From JAGHAJ01 sp964559865 [NCBI: uncultured Synergistota bacterium] (GTDB taxonomy: Bacteria; Synergistota; JAGHAJ01), in assembly GCA_964559865.1 (NCBI GenBank), contig CAZLJD010000025.1, positions 1-64,000 of the forward strand: a stretch of 64,000 nt of DNA. Direction: 5' to 3'. Position 1 is the first letter of the stretch; the number at the start of each line of letters is the position of its first letter. The notes under the pieces are model-generated. The model saw only the letters and a list, made by a program, of their open reading frames with translations. It did not search any database and was not told the DNA's origin. Below are positions 1 through 9,518 of the stretch, in pieces. The translations under genes and the position numbers were made by a program.

Positions 1-1
1 C

Positions 2-859
2 ATCACTGATATGGTATATATTATTGGTAATACTATATCTTTCTTTTTGCGACTCATACTGCCATTTGTGTTGATATGTGTTATTGTAGCTTTTTTGGTT
101 AATGTTGCACAGGTAGGTTTCCTCATAACGGGTGAACCTTTGAAGCTTAACCTTAATAGGTTTAATCCTGTTGAGGGCATTAAGAGGATGTTTTCTTTGC
201 GCTCCATGGTTGAACTGGTTAAATCCATTGCTAAAGCGGTGATCATAGGTTATATTCTGTATGTATCTATAAAGGGGGCATACCCATTTCTTATAGATAC
301 AATGAAAATGTCACCGTTCCTTGCTATGAAAGAGGTCAGTAAGATAATATTTTGGACGGTTGTCAGGGTGATAGTTGTGCTTATGATACTTGCAGTTGCG
401 GATTACTATTACCAGAGATGGGAGTTTGAGAAGAACATAAGGATGACCAAGCAAGAGATCAAAGACGAATACAAGCAGACTGAGGGGGATCCTCAGATAA
501 AGGCGCGGATAAGGAGGAAGCAGTTGGAGCTTGCCAAGAGGAGAATGATGCAAGAATTACCAAAAGCAGAGGTTGTGATAACGAACCCCGTGTTTATAGC
601 GGTTGCACTTCGATATGAACCGGAGATTATGAATGCTCCAGTTGTTGTTGCTAAAGGTCAGAGGCTTGTAGCTCAGAAGATAAAGGAGATAGCGATGAAG
701 CACAATATCCCTATTGTTGAGAATAAGCCCCTTGCACGGGTTTTGTTTTTCAATGTAGAAGTAGGTGAAGAGATCCCGCCAGACTTGTATCAGGCTGTAG
801 CAGAGATATTAGCTTTCGTCTATAATATTAAGCACAAAAGTGTAGCTGAGGTGGTTTAG
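2..859 (+). CDS. flhB: Flagellar export switch protein FlhB, 5' end cut by window
   Basis: FlhB is the inner-membrane component of the flagellar type III export gate that switches substrate specificity from hook to filament. The frame is open to the first base, so about 285 of the usual 350-380 residues are present. Visible are hydrophobic segments, a basic cytoplasmic linker (around bases 420-560) and the C-terminal domain containing APVVVAKG. The autocleavage site, normally Asn-Pro-Thr-His, reads Asn-Pro-Val-Phe here (bases 584-595), while the flanking residues (VVIT before, IAVALRY after) are conserved. It is directly followed by flhA, as in many flagellar operons. Identity is certain; whether it self-cleaves normally is open. 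Confidence 0.95.
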   Translation: MTDMVYIIGNTISFFLRLILPFVLICVIVAFLVNVAQVGFLITGEPLKLNLNRFNPVEGIKRMFSLRSMVELVKSIAKAVIIGYILYVSIKGAYPFLIDTMKMSPFLAMKEVSKIIFWTVVRVIVVLMILAVADYYYQRWEFEKNIRMTKQEIKDEYKQTEGDPQIKARIRRKQLELAKRRMMQELPKAEVVITNPVFIAVALRYEPEIMNAPVVVAKGQRLVAQKIKEIAMKHNIPIVENKPLARVLFFNVEVGEEIPPDLYQAVAEILAFVYNIKHKSVAEVV

Positions 860-2923
860 TTGAATAATACCAATGTTTCTACTAACTATGCGTGGTTGAA
901 GTATAGTGACATCCTGGTAGCAGTTGCTGTTGTGATGATTGTTGTGATGATGGTTATCCCTCTTCCTCCATATGTGTTGGATGTGCTGATCTCTTTTAAC
1001 ATTACATTCGGAGTTTTATCTCTTTTGATGACATTTTATATAGGTAAACCACTGGATTTCTCGGTCTTCCCTTCTCTTCTGTTAGTGGCTACGCTTTATA
1101 GGCTTGCCTTGAACGTTTCTACCACGAGGTCCATACTGCTTCATGCGTATGCAGGTAAGGTAATAGTTGCATTTGGAAAGTTTGTGGTGGGAGGAAATGT
1201 AATAGTAGGTATTATTGTATTTTTGATACTTGTCATAATCCAATTCATAGTTATTACTAAAGGTGCTGAACGAGTTGCTGAGGTTGCAGCGAGATTTACA
1301 TTGGATGCTATGCCTGGTAAACAAATGAGCATAGATGCTGATTTGAATGCAGGTTTGATAACGGATGCAGAGGCAAGGGCGAGAAGGGCAGAGATACAGA
1401 GAGAGGCGGATTTTTATGGTGCAATGGATGGTGCTTCAAAGTTCGTAAAAGGAGATGCGATAGCAGGTATCATTATTACCATTGTAAACATAGTGGGTGG
1501 ATTGTCTGTAGGAGTTTTGCAAAAGGGTATGTCTCTGTCGGAGGCGGTTAGCACTTATACGATATTAACTGTTGGAGATGGATTGTCGGCACAAATTCCA
1601 GCTTTGATATTGTCTACTGCTACTGGTATAATAGTTACAAGGGCAGCATCTGAGCATAATCTTGGTAGGGATCTTGTTAAACAACTTACATCTCAGCCCC
1701 GACCGTTATTCATTGCATCTGGAATGTTACTCTTCCTTGGGGCAATTCCGGGGTTGCCCACCTTGCCGTTTTGGGTGTTGGGAGGGGCAATAGGTGCTTT
1801 GGCTTACTCTATGAGAAGAGCAGCGTTAAAAGAGAAAGTGATATCTAAGGAAGAAGCTAAGAAGGTTGAGGAGAAAAGAAAAGGGCCGGAAGATGTTTCT
1901 TCGTTAATACAAGTTGATCCTATGGAAATAGATATAGGATATAGTCTAATACCGCTGGTTGACCCGAAACAGGGGGGAGATATGCTTGATAGGATAACGA
2001 TGATAAGAAGGCAGATGGCGATGGAGATGGGTATAATAGTTCCACCTATAAGGATAAGGGATGATATGCGGTTGGAGCCAGATGAGTATGTTATAAAGAT
2101 AAAGGGGGCCGATGTAGGAAGGGCAAAGCTGATGGTAGATCATTTTCTCGCCATGAACCCTGGTATAGCAGAAGGGGAGATAGAAGGTATCCCTACAACA
2201 GAGCCAGCCTTTGGCTTACCTGCAATCTGGATTACGGAGGATGTAAAACACAAGGCGGAGAGCCTTGGTTATACAGTGGTAGATCCGCCTTCGGTTATGG
2301 CTACTCATCTTACTGAAGTTATAAAGAGGTATGCTGCAGACTTGCTTACGCGCCAGGATGTCAGAAAACTGATAGATATGGTAAAGGAGAACTATCCGGC
2401 AGTGGTAGAGGAAATGTCAAAAGTACTGGAGGTAGGGGATGTTCAGAAGGTGCTTCAGAATTTACTCAAAGAAGGAGTTCCTATTAAGGACATGGTTACG
2501 ATACTCGAAACGCTTACGGATTATGCTAAGGTAACGAATGATGTTATACTTCTAACGGAATATGTAAGGGCTTCTTTGGCAAGACACATAACGCAGTTGT
2601 ATCAATCTCCAGATGGGGTTATACGGGTTATAACGCTTTCTCCGGATGTGGAAGAGGCTGTAGCGTCTGGTGTTAGCAGAACAGAAACGGGTGTTAACAT
2701 AGCTATTGAGCCTGCGCTGGCTTCGAAAATAGTTAATAGTCTGGCTAAGGTCATAGAGGATGTTGCGTCTAAAGGGATTCAACCGATAGTGCTGTGTAGC
2801 CCAAAGATAAGATATTATTTCAAGGTGTTCGTACAGCATAATTTCCCAACACTTGTTGTCCTTTCTTATAATGAAATTTCTCCGACTGCAAAGGTTGAAT
2901 CTGTTGGAGTGGTGACGCTGTGA
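860..2923 (+). CDS. flhA: Flagellar export gate protein FlhA
   Basis: FlhA, 687 residues and full length, forms the nonameric export gate ring of the flagellar secretion apparatus. The N-terminal half has about eight membrane segments. The FHIPEP-family cytoplasmic loop with ERVAEVAARFTLDAMPGKQM lies near residues 135-155. The C-terminal half is the soluble docking domain for chaperone-substrate complexes. Start is TTG immediately after the flhB stop, with a GAGGTGG ribosome site 8-12 bases upstream inside flhB, suggesting translational coupling. The stop TGA overlaps the flhF ATG. Length, membrane pattern and neighbours all agree. Confidence 0.97.
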   Translation: MNNTNVSTNYAWLKYSDILVAVAVVMIVVMMVIPLPPYVLDVLISFNITFGVLSLLMTFYIGKPLDFSVFPSLLLVATLYRLALNVSTTRSILLHAYAGKVIVAFGKFVVGGNVIVGIIVFLILVIIQFIVITKGAERVAEVAARFTLDAMPGKQMSIDADLNAGLITDAEARARRAEIQREADFYGAMDGASKFVKGDAIAGIIITIVNIVGGLSVGVLQKGMSLSEAVSTYTILTVGDGLSAQIPALILSTATGIIVTRAASEHNLGRDLVKQLTSQPRPLFIASGMLLFLGAIPGLPTLPFWVLGGAIGALAYSMRRAALKEKVISKEEAKKVEEKRKGPEDVSSLIQVDPMEIDIGYSLIPLVDPKQGGDMLDRITMIRRQMAMEMGIIVPPIRIRDDMRLEPDEYVIKIKGADVGRAKLMVDHFLAMNPGIAEGEIEGIPTTEPAFGLPAIWITEDVKHKAESLGYTVVDPPSVMATHLTEVIKRYAADLLTRQDVRKLIDMVKENYPAVVEEMSKVLEVGDVQKVLQNLLKEGVPIKDMVTILETLTDYAKVTNDVILLTEYVRASLARHITQLYQSPDGVIRVITLSPDVEEAVASGVSRTETGVNIAIEPALASKIVNSLAKVIEDVASKGIQPIVLCSPKIRYYFKVFVQHNFPTLVVLSYNEISPTAKVESVGVVTL

Positions 2924-4110
2924 TGAAGTTTGCAAAGAAGCGCATATTTATAGCCAATACCGAATCTGAGGCGGTGAGAATGGCTAAGGAGAGTTTGGGT
3001 AGCAAGGCTGTTATTATATCCTCCCGCAAGATAAAGAAGGGTGGTTTCTTGGGGCTTTTTGCTAAAAGAATGGTGGAAGTTACTGCGGGCGTGCCAGTAG
3101 AGGAGGAAAAGAAGAAAGGGGTGGATTTTGATATATTGGCACAGCTTATTGCAAGGAGAAAGGCGGAGGCAGATCTCGTACCGGGAAATGGTAGTGCTCA
3201 AAACAATGATCTTGCTTTACAGATACAAGAGATGAAGGATATGATTGCTACTTTCATAGAGCATTCGCTTCCATCAAAAGGTGGAGACATGTTTTTCAAT
3301 ACATTGCCACAATCCTTGAAGGGGTTGTATAGCAAGATGCTTGAGAATGAGGTAAATGAGGAAACTGTCAGAGAGATATTTGGGGAGTTTCTGAAAGAGA
3401 TCCCCAAAGATGACAAGCTTGAGGATAGAGACGAGATAATAAATAAACTCCTTGAACATGTCAGTAAGAGGATACCTGTCTCTGGTCCTATAGAGGTAAA
3501 TGAGAGTAAGGTGCCTATGGTGGTAGTTATGGTTGGTCCTACAGGGGTTGGAAAGACTACCACTATTGCCAAGTTGGCTGCTATTTATACACTCTACGAG
3601 AGAAAGGATGTTGCGCTTGTAACTGCGGATACTTATAGGATAGCTGCAGTAGAACAATTGAAGACTTATGGTAAAATTATAGGTATACCTGTGGAAGTGG
3701 TTTTTACTCCCCAGGAAATAAGGCAAGCAGTGGAGGAACACATGGATGCTGACCTCATTCTGATTGATACAGCAGGTAGAAGTCAGCATGACGAGATGAA
3801 AATGTCTGAACTTAAGGCATATATTGAAGGAGCAGAACCAACTGAGACTCATCTCGTTTTAAGTGCCACTACGAAGTATAAAGACTTAGAGGATGCAGTT
3901 GAGAGGTTTAGTTGTGTTCCTCTTGATAAGTTTGTTTTCACGAAGTTGGATGAAACTACGACCTTTGGTAACATATTGAACATAGTTGTGAAGTATAAGT
4001 ACCCATTGTCCTATATAACGAATGGGCAGAATGTTCCTAACGACATAGAAGTTGCAGATTCGATGAAAATAGCAAGAGGACTTCTCGGGATGGAAGTATT
4101 CCATAGTTAG
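2923..4110 (+). CDS. flhF: Flagellar SRP-like GTPase FlhF
   Basis: FlhF is a signal-recognition-particle-type GTPase that sets flagellar position and number together with FlhG. The protein has 395 residues from the ATG at 2923 (an adjoining GTG at 2920 is a possible alternative). The N-terminal B domain is variable (residues 1-100). The NG domain follows, with P-loop GPTGVGKTTT at about residues 205-214, a DTAGRS motif around base 3770 and the TKLDE motif (about base 3940) for guanine recognition. The start codon overlaps the flhA stop, and flhG begins 11 bases after the stop, the standard flhA-flhF-flhG arrangement. Confidence 0.96.
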   Translation: MKFAKKRIFIANTESEAVRMAKESLGSKAVIISSRKIKKGGFLGLFAKRMVEVTAGVPVEEEKKKGVDFDILAQLIARRKAEADLVPGNGSAQNNDLALQIQEMKDMIATFIEHSLPSKGGDMFFNTLPQSLKGLYSKMLENEVNEETVREIFGEFLKEIPKDDKLEDRDEIINKLLEHVSKRIPVSGPIEVNESKVPMVVVMVGPTGVGKTTTIAKLAAIYTLYERKDVALVTADTYRIAAVEQLKTYGKIIGIPVEVVFTPQEIRQAVEEHMDADLILIDTAGRSQHDEMKMSELKAYIEGAEPTETHLVLSATTKYKDLEDAVERFSCVPLDKFVFTKLDETTTFGNILNIVVKYKYPLSYITNGQNVPNDIEVADSMKIARGLLGMEVFHS

Positions 4111-4121
4111 GGGAGTTTCAG

Positions 4122-5021
4122 ATGGTGGATCAGGCACAACAATTGAGAAATTTGGTTAAGAAGTCCAATAAGGTACCGTTCAAGCGTGAGCAGTTTAAGG
4201 TAAACTTGTCGAGGGTTATAGCAGTTGCAAGTGGTAAGGGTGGTGTTGGTAAGACGAACTTTGTTGCTAATGTAGGTATTACCATGTCTCGGCTTGGGAA
4301 AAGGGTAATTATAGTGGATGCTGACTTGGGGCTTGCAAATGTTGACCTTGTTTTTGGTATTAGTTCAAAGTATCATTTGGGGCATGTGATATCTGGTGAG
4401 AAGAAACTTAGTGAGATAGTCATTGATGCGCCTGAGGGAGTAAAGATTGTTGCGGGTGGTGCGGGTATAGCAGAGCTTGCTAATATGAGTGATGCAGATA
4501 GGGTTAGGTTTATAGGAAGCTTAGGAGAGCTTGAGGATATGGCTGATATAATTCTGATAGACACGAGTGCAGGTATATCTAACAATGTTCTGGGTTTTGT
4601 CTTAGCAGCCGATGAAGTCGTTATAATCACAACCACCGAACCTACGGCTATAAGAGATGCCTATGGTGTCATAAAGGTGCTTGCAAGAGAGGGTAGAGAG
4701 GTAGATATGAAGCTTGTGGTTAATATGGTTGACGATGAGGAAGAGGCGGAAGATGTAGCAAACAGGATAAAGATGGTTGTCAGTCAGTTTCTTGGCTCCA
4801 ACATAGAGTATATTGGTTACATACTCAGAGATAGCAGTGTGCAGCGGGCGGTTTTGCAGTCGGAGCCTTTTGCTATTGCGTTTCCTAAGGCAAAGGCGAC
4901 GAGATGTGTTGCTGATATAGCTGGTAAGTTGGTGCACCTTGAGAGCGAGGGGCGTGCGCGAGGAAAGGGGATTAAGTCATTCTTGTTTAGATTACTGCGA
5001 CTCAATACCAGGGGGAAATAG
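4122..5021 (+). CDS. flhG: Flagellar number regulator, MinD-type ATPase FlhG (FleN/YlxH)
   Basis: FlhG is a MinD/ParA-family ATPase that stimulates FlhF GTPase activity and limits flagellar number. The 299-residue protein has a short N-terminal extension starting with MVDQAQQLRNLV, which resembles the FlhF-activating helix of Bacillus FlhG. Next comes the deviant Walker A SGKGGVGKT at residues 37-45, the DADLGLANVD motif and the IDTSAG motif. The C-terminus is basic and amphipathic (FLFRLLRLNTRGK), as expected for membrane association. It is preceded by a GGGGAG ribosome site. Confidence 0.95.
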   Translation: MVDQAQQLRNLVKKSNKVPFKREQFKVNLSRVIAVASGKGGVGKTNFVANVGITMSRLGKRVIIVDADLGLANVDLVFGISSKYHLGHVISGEKKLSEIVIDAPEGVKIVAGGAGIAELANMSDADRVRFIGSLGELEDMADIILIDTSAGISNNVLGFVLAADEVVIITTTEPTAIRDAYGVIKVLAREGREVDMKLVVNMVDDEEEAEDVANRIKMVVSQFLGSNIEYIGYILRDSSVQRAVLQSEPFAIAFPKAKATRCVADIAGKLVHLESEGRARGKGIKSFLFRLLRLNTRGK

Positions 5022-5030
5022 TTCATCGAC

Positions 5031-5708
5031 ATGGAAATATCTAAGCTTTTGAGACCGGGAAACAAAGTGTGGCTGGAGGTCCTTGGGGGAAATTACAAAG
5101 GTAGTTATCCGAGTGTAGTGGAGGGTGTGAGGGACGATGTCATAGTGGTGGGGCATCCCTTTATAAAGAGTGCGTTGCTACCGTTAGCACATGGGACAAA
5201 GGTCAGGGTTACATTTAAGGGGAAAGGAGCCCTTTATACCTTTGAGAGCAGGGTAAAGGGAAGAGGAAGTGAAGGTATCTTTGTTTTATACCTGGAGTTA
5301 CCAGAAAAGGTAGACAGGATCCAGAGAAGGAGGTTTGTTAGGTTAGAGACAATATTGCCTTTTTACTATAAGGCCAACAGTGAAGATAAGTACAGAAGCG
5401 GTATAATAAAGGATATAAGTGGCTCTGGTATAAGGGCAGTTGTCGATAAAGATGTCAATGTAGGTGATACATTGTATGTGTTCATTGATCTTTATGGAAA
5501 GAGTAAACCCAATAAAGTGGTAGATGTAACTGGAGTGATATCAGTAAAAGCAAATGTTGTCAGGCAGGTTATAAATCCAAGTTTTGATGATAAGAGGAGA
5601 AAGGAAGTAGGTATGGAGTTTGTGGAGATATCTGAAAGGGACAGACAGAAGATAGTGAGATTTATATTTGAGAAGGAAAGGTTATCACGGCAGAAGGGGT
5701 TGTTGTAG
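5031..5708 (+). CDS. PilZ-domain flagellar brake protein (YcgR/YpfA type)
   Basis: This 225-residue protein has the two-domain layout of YcgR-like c-di-GMP receptors. The N-terminal beta-barrel (YcgR_2-like) spans about residues 1-95. The PilZ domain follows, with RRRFVRLE near residue 100 supplying the RxxxR c-di-GMP site and a D-x-S-x-x-G motif (KDISGSGI) about 30 residues later. Both ligand motifs are intact, so it should bind c-di-GMP and slow or stop the flagellar motor. It lies between flhG and cheB, where this family is found in Firmicutes-type motility operons. The predicted start ATG follows flhG by 9 bases without a strong ribosome site. Confidence 0.9.
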   Translation: MEISKLLRPGNKVWLEVLGGNYKGSYPSVVEGVRDDVIVVGHPFIKSALLPLAHGTKVRVTFKGKGALYTFESRVKGRGSEGIFVLYLELPEKVDRIQRRRFVRLETILPFYYKANSEDKYRSGIIKDISGSGIRAVVDKDVNVGDTLYVFIDLYGKSKPNKVVDVTGVISVKANVVRQVINPSFDDKRRKEVGMEFVEISERDRQKIVRFIFEKERLSRQKGLL

Positions 5709-5709
5709 G

Positions 5710-6765
5710 TTGTCGAAGATTAAAGTAATGGTAGTTGATGATTCTGCATTTATGAGGAAAGTTATAAGGGATATGCTTGAGGAAGATCCAGATATTGAGG
5801 TTGTGGCTACGGCAAGAGATGGTATGGATGCCATAAAGAAGCTGGTTGATATAAGGCCAGATGTGATTACATTGGATTTGGAAATGCCACGCCTTAACGG
5901 TCTGGATACATTGGGTTACATAATGAGTGAGGTTCCGACCCCTGTAATAATGTTGAGTAGCTATACCCAAGAGGGGGCTGAAGCTACTTTAAAGGCTTTG
6001 GATTATGGGGCGGTAGATTTTGTTCCTAAACCTTCGGGACCTGTTTCTATGGACATAAGGAAGGTAAAAGATGAGCTGATAAGGAAGATAAAGTCTGCTG
6101 TTGGTATTAACCTTAGTATGATAAAGTTTAAAGAAGTTTCTCCCGTTAAAAGAAGAAAGGAAACCCGAAGGGAGATCCCTTACCTTAAGAGTGCAGAGAA
6201 GATACTGGTTATAGGAACTTCTACAGGTGGACCGCGTGCCCTTCAAGAAGTTGTTCCCAAGATTCCCGCAGATATAGACTCAGGGATATTGATTGTACAA
6301 CATATGCCCCCTAAGTTTACAAAGTCACTTGCAGAGAGGTTAGATTCTTTGTCTGAACTTGTAGTGAAGGAAGCAGAAGATGGTGATAGGATTTCACCTG
6401 GGGTTGCGCTTGTTGCACCCGGGGACTACCATATGGTTTTGGAGAGAGGTGATGGGGAGTTTAGAGTAAGAAATGTAAAGACGCCTCCTATAGGGAAGCT
6501 TAGGCCAGCGGTTGATGTTACGATGTTGTCTGTTGCAGAGGTCTGGAATGGTTTTATTGTTGGTGTTATAATGACAGGTATGGGGAAAGATGGGGCGAAG
6601 GGTATGTTGATGATAAAGAAGAGAGGTGGTAAAACCATAGTTGAGGATAAATCTACGTGCGTTGTGTACGGTATGCCAAGAGCTGTTGTAGAGATAGGAG
6701 CTGCTGATATAATAGTTCCTCTCTATGAAATTCCAAAGAAGATAGTTGAGGTTATAAAAAGCTGA
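5710..6765 (+). CDS. cheB: Chemotaxis response regulator protein-glutamate methylesterase CheB
   Basis: CheB demethylates and deamidates chemoreceptors when phosphorylated by CheA. I choose the TTG at 5710 (351 residues), which gives the natural N-terminus SKIKVMVVDDSAFM; an upstream in-frame start inside the PilZ gene would add an unrelated tail. The receiver domain occupies residues 1-120 with acidic D10/D11 and phospho-acceptor D56. After a linker, the methylesterase domain has the catalytic Ser in GTSTGGPRA, His in VQHMPPKFT and Asp in MTGMGKDGA. It starts one base after the PilZ gene and precedes cheA by 14 bases. Confidence 0.97.
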   Translation: MSKIKVMVVDDSAFMRKVIRDMLEEDPDIEVVATARDGMDAIKKLVDIRPDVITLDLEMPRLNGLDTLGYIMSEVPTPVIMLSSYTQEGAEATLKALDYGAVDFVPKPSGPVSMDIRKVKDELIRKIKSAVGINLSMIKFKEVSPVKRRKETRREIPYLKSAEKILVIGTSTGGPRALQEVVPKIPADIDSGILIVQHMPPKFTKSLAERLDSLSELVVKEAEDGDRISPGVALVAPGDYHMVLERGDGEFRVRNVKTPPIGKLRPAVDVTMLSVAEVWNGFIVGVIMTGMGKDGAKGMLMIKKRGGKTIVEDKSTCVVYGMPRAVVEIGAADIIVPLYEIPKKIVEVIKS

Positions 6766-6779
6766 AGGGGGGAAAAGGT

Positions 6780-8870
6780 ATGGGAATGGACCTTTCTCAG
6801 TATATGGATACATATCTGGAGGAGTCTGCTGATCAGCTTCAGAGACTTAATGAATTATTGTTAGATTTGGAAAAGTCTCCATCAGAACTTTCTATATTGA
6901 ATGAGGTTTTTAGGGTTGCGCATACATTAAAAGGTATGTCTGCTACGATGGGGTTTAACAACATTGCAGAGCTTACCCACCAGATGGAGAATGTGTTGGA
7001 TGCTTTGAGGAATGGGAATATAACCGTTACTTCTGATATACTTGATACTTTGTTTGAATGTTTAGACATGTTGGAGGTTCTTACGAATGAGGTGAGAGAG
7101 AAGGGTAAGGATGAAAGTAGCGTTGACGATGTGGTGGCTAAACTCAAAGCTATACTCTCTGGTGAGGAGGAAATGGGCGAGCCAGAGCCGATTCACGAGG
7201 TTTCGCAGACAGAAAGCGCCATTCAGCCTTCTGCTGGGGGGAAAGTAGATATTGAACTTGATGAACACGATGTTGCAGTGATAAAGGAGGCACTTAGTAG
7301 GAAGTTTAATGTTTATAAGATAAAGGTAGTTTTGGATGAAAAGACGATGTTGAAATCGGCGAGATCTTACATGGTATTCAGAGACTTAGAGCAATTGGGG
7401 GATATAATAAAATCTGTGCCACCAGTGAAGGACATAGAAGAAGAAAAATTTGACTTTGAGTTCAGCTTGGTGCTTATAACTAAGGAAAGCAAGGAGGAAG
7501 TTAGGAATGTCGTTAGCTCTATTGCGGAAGTGAAGGAGGTTGTGGTAGAAGAAGTTATTGTCTCAGAGAAAGTAGAAGGAGGTTCGGAAACACCGGCGAC
7601 AGCTAAAGTTGAACCAGCTAAGGAAGAAACAGCCGCTCCTCAGACAATTGAGAAAGATGTGAAGAAAACCAAGGAAACCAAGAAGGTAGACAAGGCAAAG
7701 CTTCTTATGAATAAATTGAAAGGCATGCATACGATAAGGGTTGATATAAAAAGGGTAGATGCGTTGATGAACTTGGTTGGGGAGCTGGTTATAAATAAGA
7801 CACGTTTGGCTCAAATAGGAACTACATACAGAATACCGGAACTTGATGAAACGCTTACTCAGATAGGTAGGATTACGAGTGATCTACAGACAGTAGTTAT
7901 GAAGATAAGAATGGTCCCTGTAGAGCAGGTGTTCGACAAATTTCCACGTATGGTCAGGGATTTGGCGAGGGAAGAAGGGAAAGAGATTGAGTTTATTATA
8001 GAAGGTAAGGATACGGAGTTAGACCGTACAGTAATAGATGAAATAGGAGACCCCCTCGTTCACCTTTTGAGGAACTCTATAGATCACGGCATTGAGAGAC
8101 CTGAAGAAAGGGAGGCCATGGGAAAGGATCGTAAAGGTAGGTTGTATCTTGGTGCCAGGCATGAAGGAAATCATGTTGTTATAGAGGTAGAAGATGATGG
8201 TAGGGGGATAAGTGTTGAGAAAGTCAAACAGAAAGCAATAGAAAGGGGTATAATTACAGAGGAAGATGCTGAGAGGATGAGCAAGGATGAGATAATAGAA
8301 CTAATAACCTTACCTGGATTTAGTACGGCTGATCAGATCTCTGAGGTTTCTGGTAGGGGAGTTGGTATGGATGTCGTTAGAACTACTGTGGAGTCGTTGA
8401 ATGGTTCTATGGAGCTCTATACAGAAGAGGGGAAAGGAACAAGGGTTGTAATAAAGTTACCGCTGACATTGGCAATAATACAGGCACTTCTCACCAGTGT
8501 GGGAGGCGAGATATACGCCATTCCACTTGAAAGCATAGATGAGACGCTCAGTATAGTGAGGAGTGACATAAAAACTGTGCAGAATAGAGAGGTTATTGTG
8601 CTTCGTGGCAATATACTTCCTCTAATATGGTTGCATGAGAAACTTGACATTACGGAGGGAGATTACCGTGATAGAGATGAGTATGCAATAGTGGTAGTTA
8701 AGGGTAAGGGGAGGAGAGCAGGTCTTGTGGTGGACAATCTTATAGGACAGCAAGAGATTGTTATAAAGTCACTTGGATACTTCCTGAGAGGAATAAAAGG
8801 AATTGCAGGAGCCAACATCCTTGGTGATGGTACTGTTGCCCTTATATTGGATGTAATGGCGTTCTTGTGA
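6780..8870 (+). CDS. cheA: Chemotaxis histidine kinase CheA
   Basis: CheA is the receptor-coupled histidine kinase that phosphorylates CheY and CheB. The 696-residue chain has an HPt domain (phosphorylated H48 in VAHTLKGMSATMGF), a response-regulator-binding P2-like region (about residues 160-260) and an acidic/Ala-Pro/Lys linker. The dimerisation domain comes next (about 315-380), then the ATPase with N box HLLRNSIDHGIE and G boxes DDGRGI and GRGVGMD, and finally a CheW-like regulatory domain. A strong GGGGGGAAAAGG ribosome site precedes the ATG. A separate cheW, which usually follows cheA in this operon type, is absent here. Confidence 0.97.
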   Translation: MGMDLSQYMDTYLEESADQLQRLNELLLDLEKSPSELSILNEVFRVAHTLKGMSATMGFNNIAELTHQMENVLDALRNGNITVTSDILDTLFECLDMLEVLTNEVREKGKDESSVDDVVAKLKAILSGEEEMGEPEPIHEVSQTESAIQPSAGGKVDIELDEHDVAVIKEALSRKFNVYKIKVVLDEKTMLKSARSYMVFRDLEQLGDIIKSVPPVKDIEEEKFDFEFSLVLITKESKEEVRNVVSSIAEVKEVVVEEVIVSEKVEGGSETPATAKVEPAKEETAAPQTIEKDVKKTKETKKVDKAKLLMNKLKGMHTIRVDIKRVDALMNLVGELVINKTRLAQIGTTYRIPELDETLTQIGRITSDLQTVVMKIRMVPVEQVFDKFPRMVRDLAREEGKEIEFIIEGKDTELDRTVIDEIGDPLVHLLRNSIDHGIERPEEREAMGKDRKGRLYLGARHEGNHVVIEVEDDGRGISVEKVKQKAIERGIITEEDAERMSKDEIIELITLPGFSTADQISEVSGRGVGMDVVRTTVESLNGSMELYTEEGKGTRVVIKLPLTLAIIQALLTSVGGEIYAIPLESIDETLSIVRSDIKTVQNREVIVLRGNILPLIWLHEKLDITEGDYRDRDEYAIVVVKGKGRRAGLVVDNLIGQQEIVIKSLGYFLRGIKGIAGANILGDGTVALILDVMAFL

Positions 8871-8897
8871 TAAATTCTTGAAGGGAGAGAGTGGAAG

Positions 8898-9518
8898 ATG
8901 TTGGACAATCTTTCTGAAAAGGAGCTGGATGCTTTAAAAGAGATTGGTAATATAGGAGCAGGCAATGCGGCTACAGCTCTTTATCAAATTTTGGGTATGA
9001 AGATCGATATGACGGTCCCTCGTGCATCTATAATTCCTTTGCAGGAAGTCCCTGAAGTGCTTGGAGGTCCTGATGTCTTGGTTATAGGAGTGTACCTTCG
9101 AGTATTAGGGGATGCCTCTGGTAGTATATTGTTTGTAATGCCTAAAGATAGTGCATTTTATCTTGTAGATTTGTTGATGGGGAAACCTGCTGGTGATACG
9201 CAAGTTTTGGGTGAGATTGAGGAGTCAGCACTAAAGGAGATAGGTAACATTATATCGGGGGCATACTTGAATGCGCTATCGCAGTTTACGAACATAAGCT
9301 TCATTCCAAGTGTTCCAGCGCTGGCATTTGATATGGCAGGTGCTATATTGGATGTTATCCTTGCGGAACTTGGTCAGCTTGGGGATTATGCCCTGTTGGT
9401 GGAAACCCAGTTCTTAGGGGGTGGAGATGGAGGGAGTATAACTGGTCAATACTTTTTGATACCAGACCCAGATTCACTTGGCACCATACTTGAAGCTATT
9501 GGGGTGAAATCTAAATGA
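8898..9518 (+). CDS. cheC: CheY-P phosphatase CheC
   Basis: CheC dephosphorylates CheY-P and is stimulated by CheD. The 206-residue protein has both duplicated phosphatase motifs of the CheC/FliY/CheX family: DALKEIGNIGAGNA with E15 and N18, and SALKEIGNIISGAY with E114 and N117. Both active-site pairs are intact, as in Bacillus and Thermotoga CheC. A GGGAGAGAG ribosome site lies upstream. Its stop overlaps the cheD ATG by four bases, matching the known CheC-CheD partnership. Confidence 0.96.
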   Translation: MLDNLSEKELDALKEIGNIGAGNAATALYQILGMKIDMTVPRASIIPLQEVPEVLGGPDVLVIGVYLRVLGDASGSILFVMPKDSAFYLVDLLMGKPAGDTQVLGEIEESALKEIGNIISGAYLNALSQFTNISFIPSVPALAFDMAGAILDVILAELGQLGDYALLVETQFLGGGDGGSITGQYFLIPDPDSLGTILEAIGVKSK

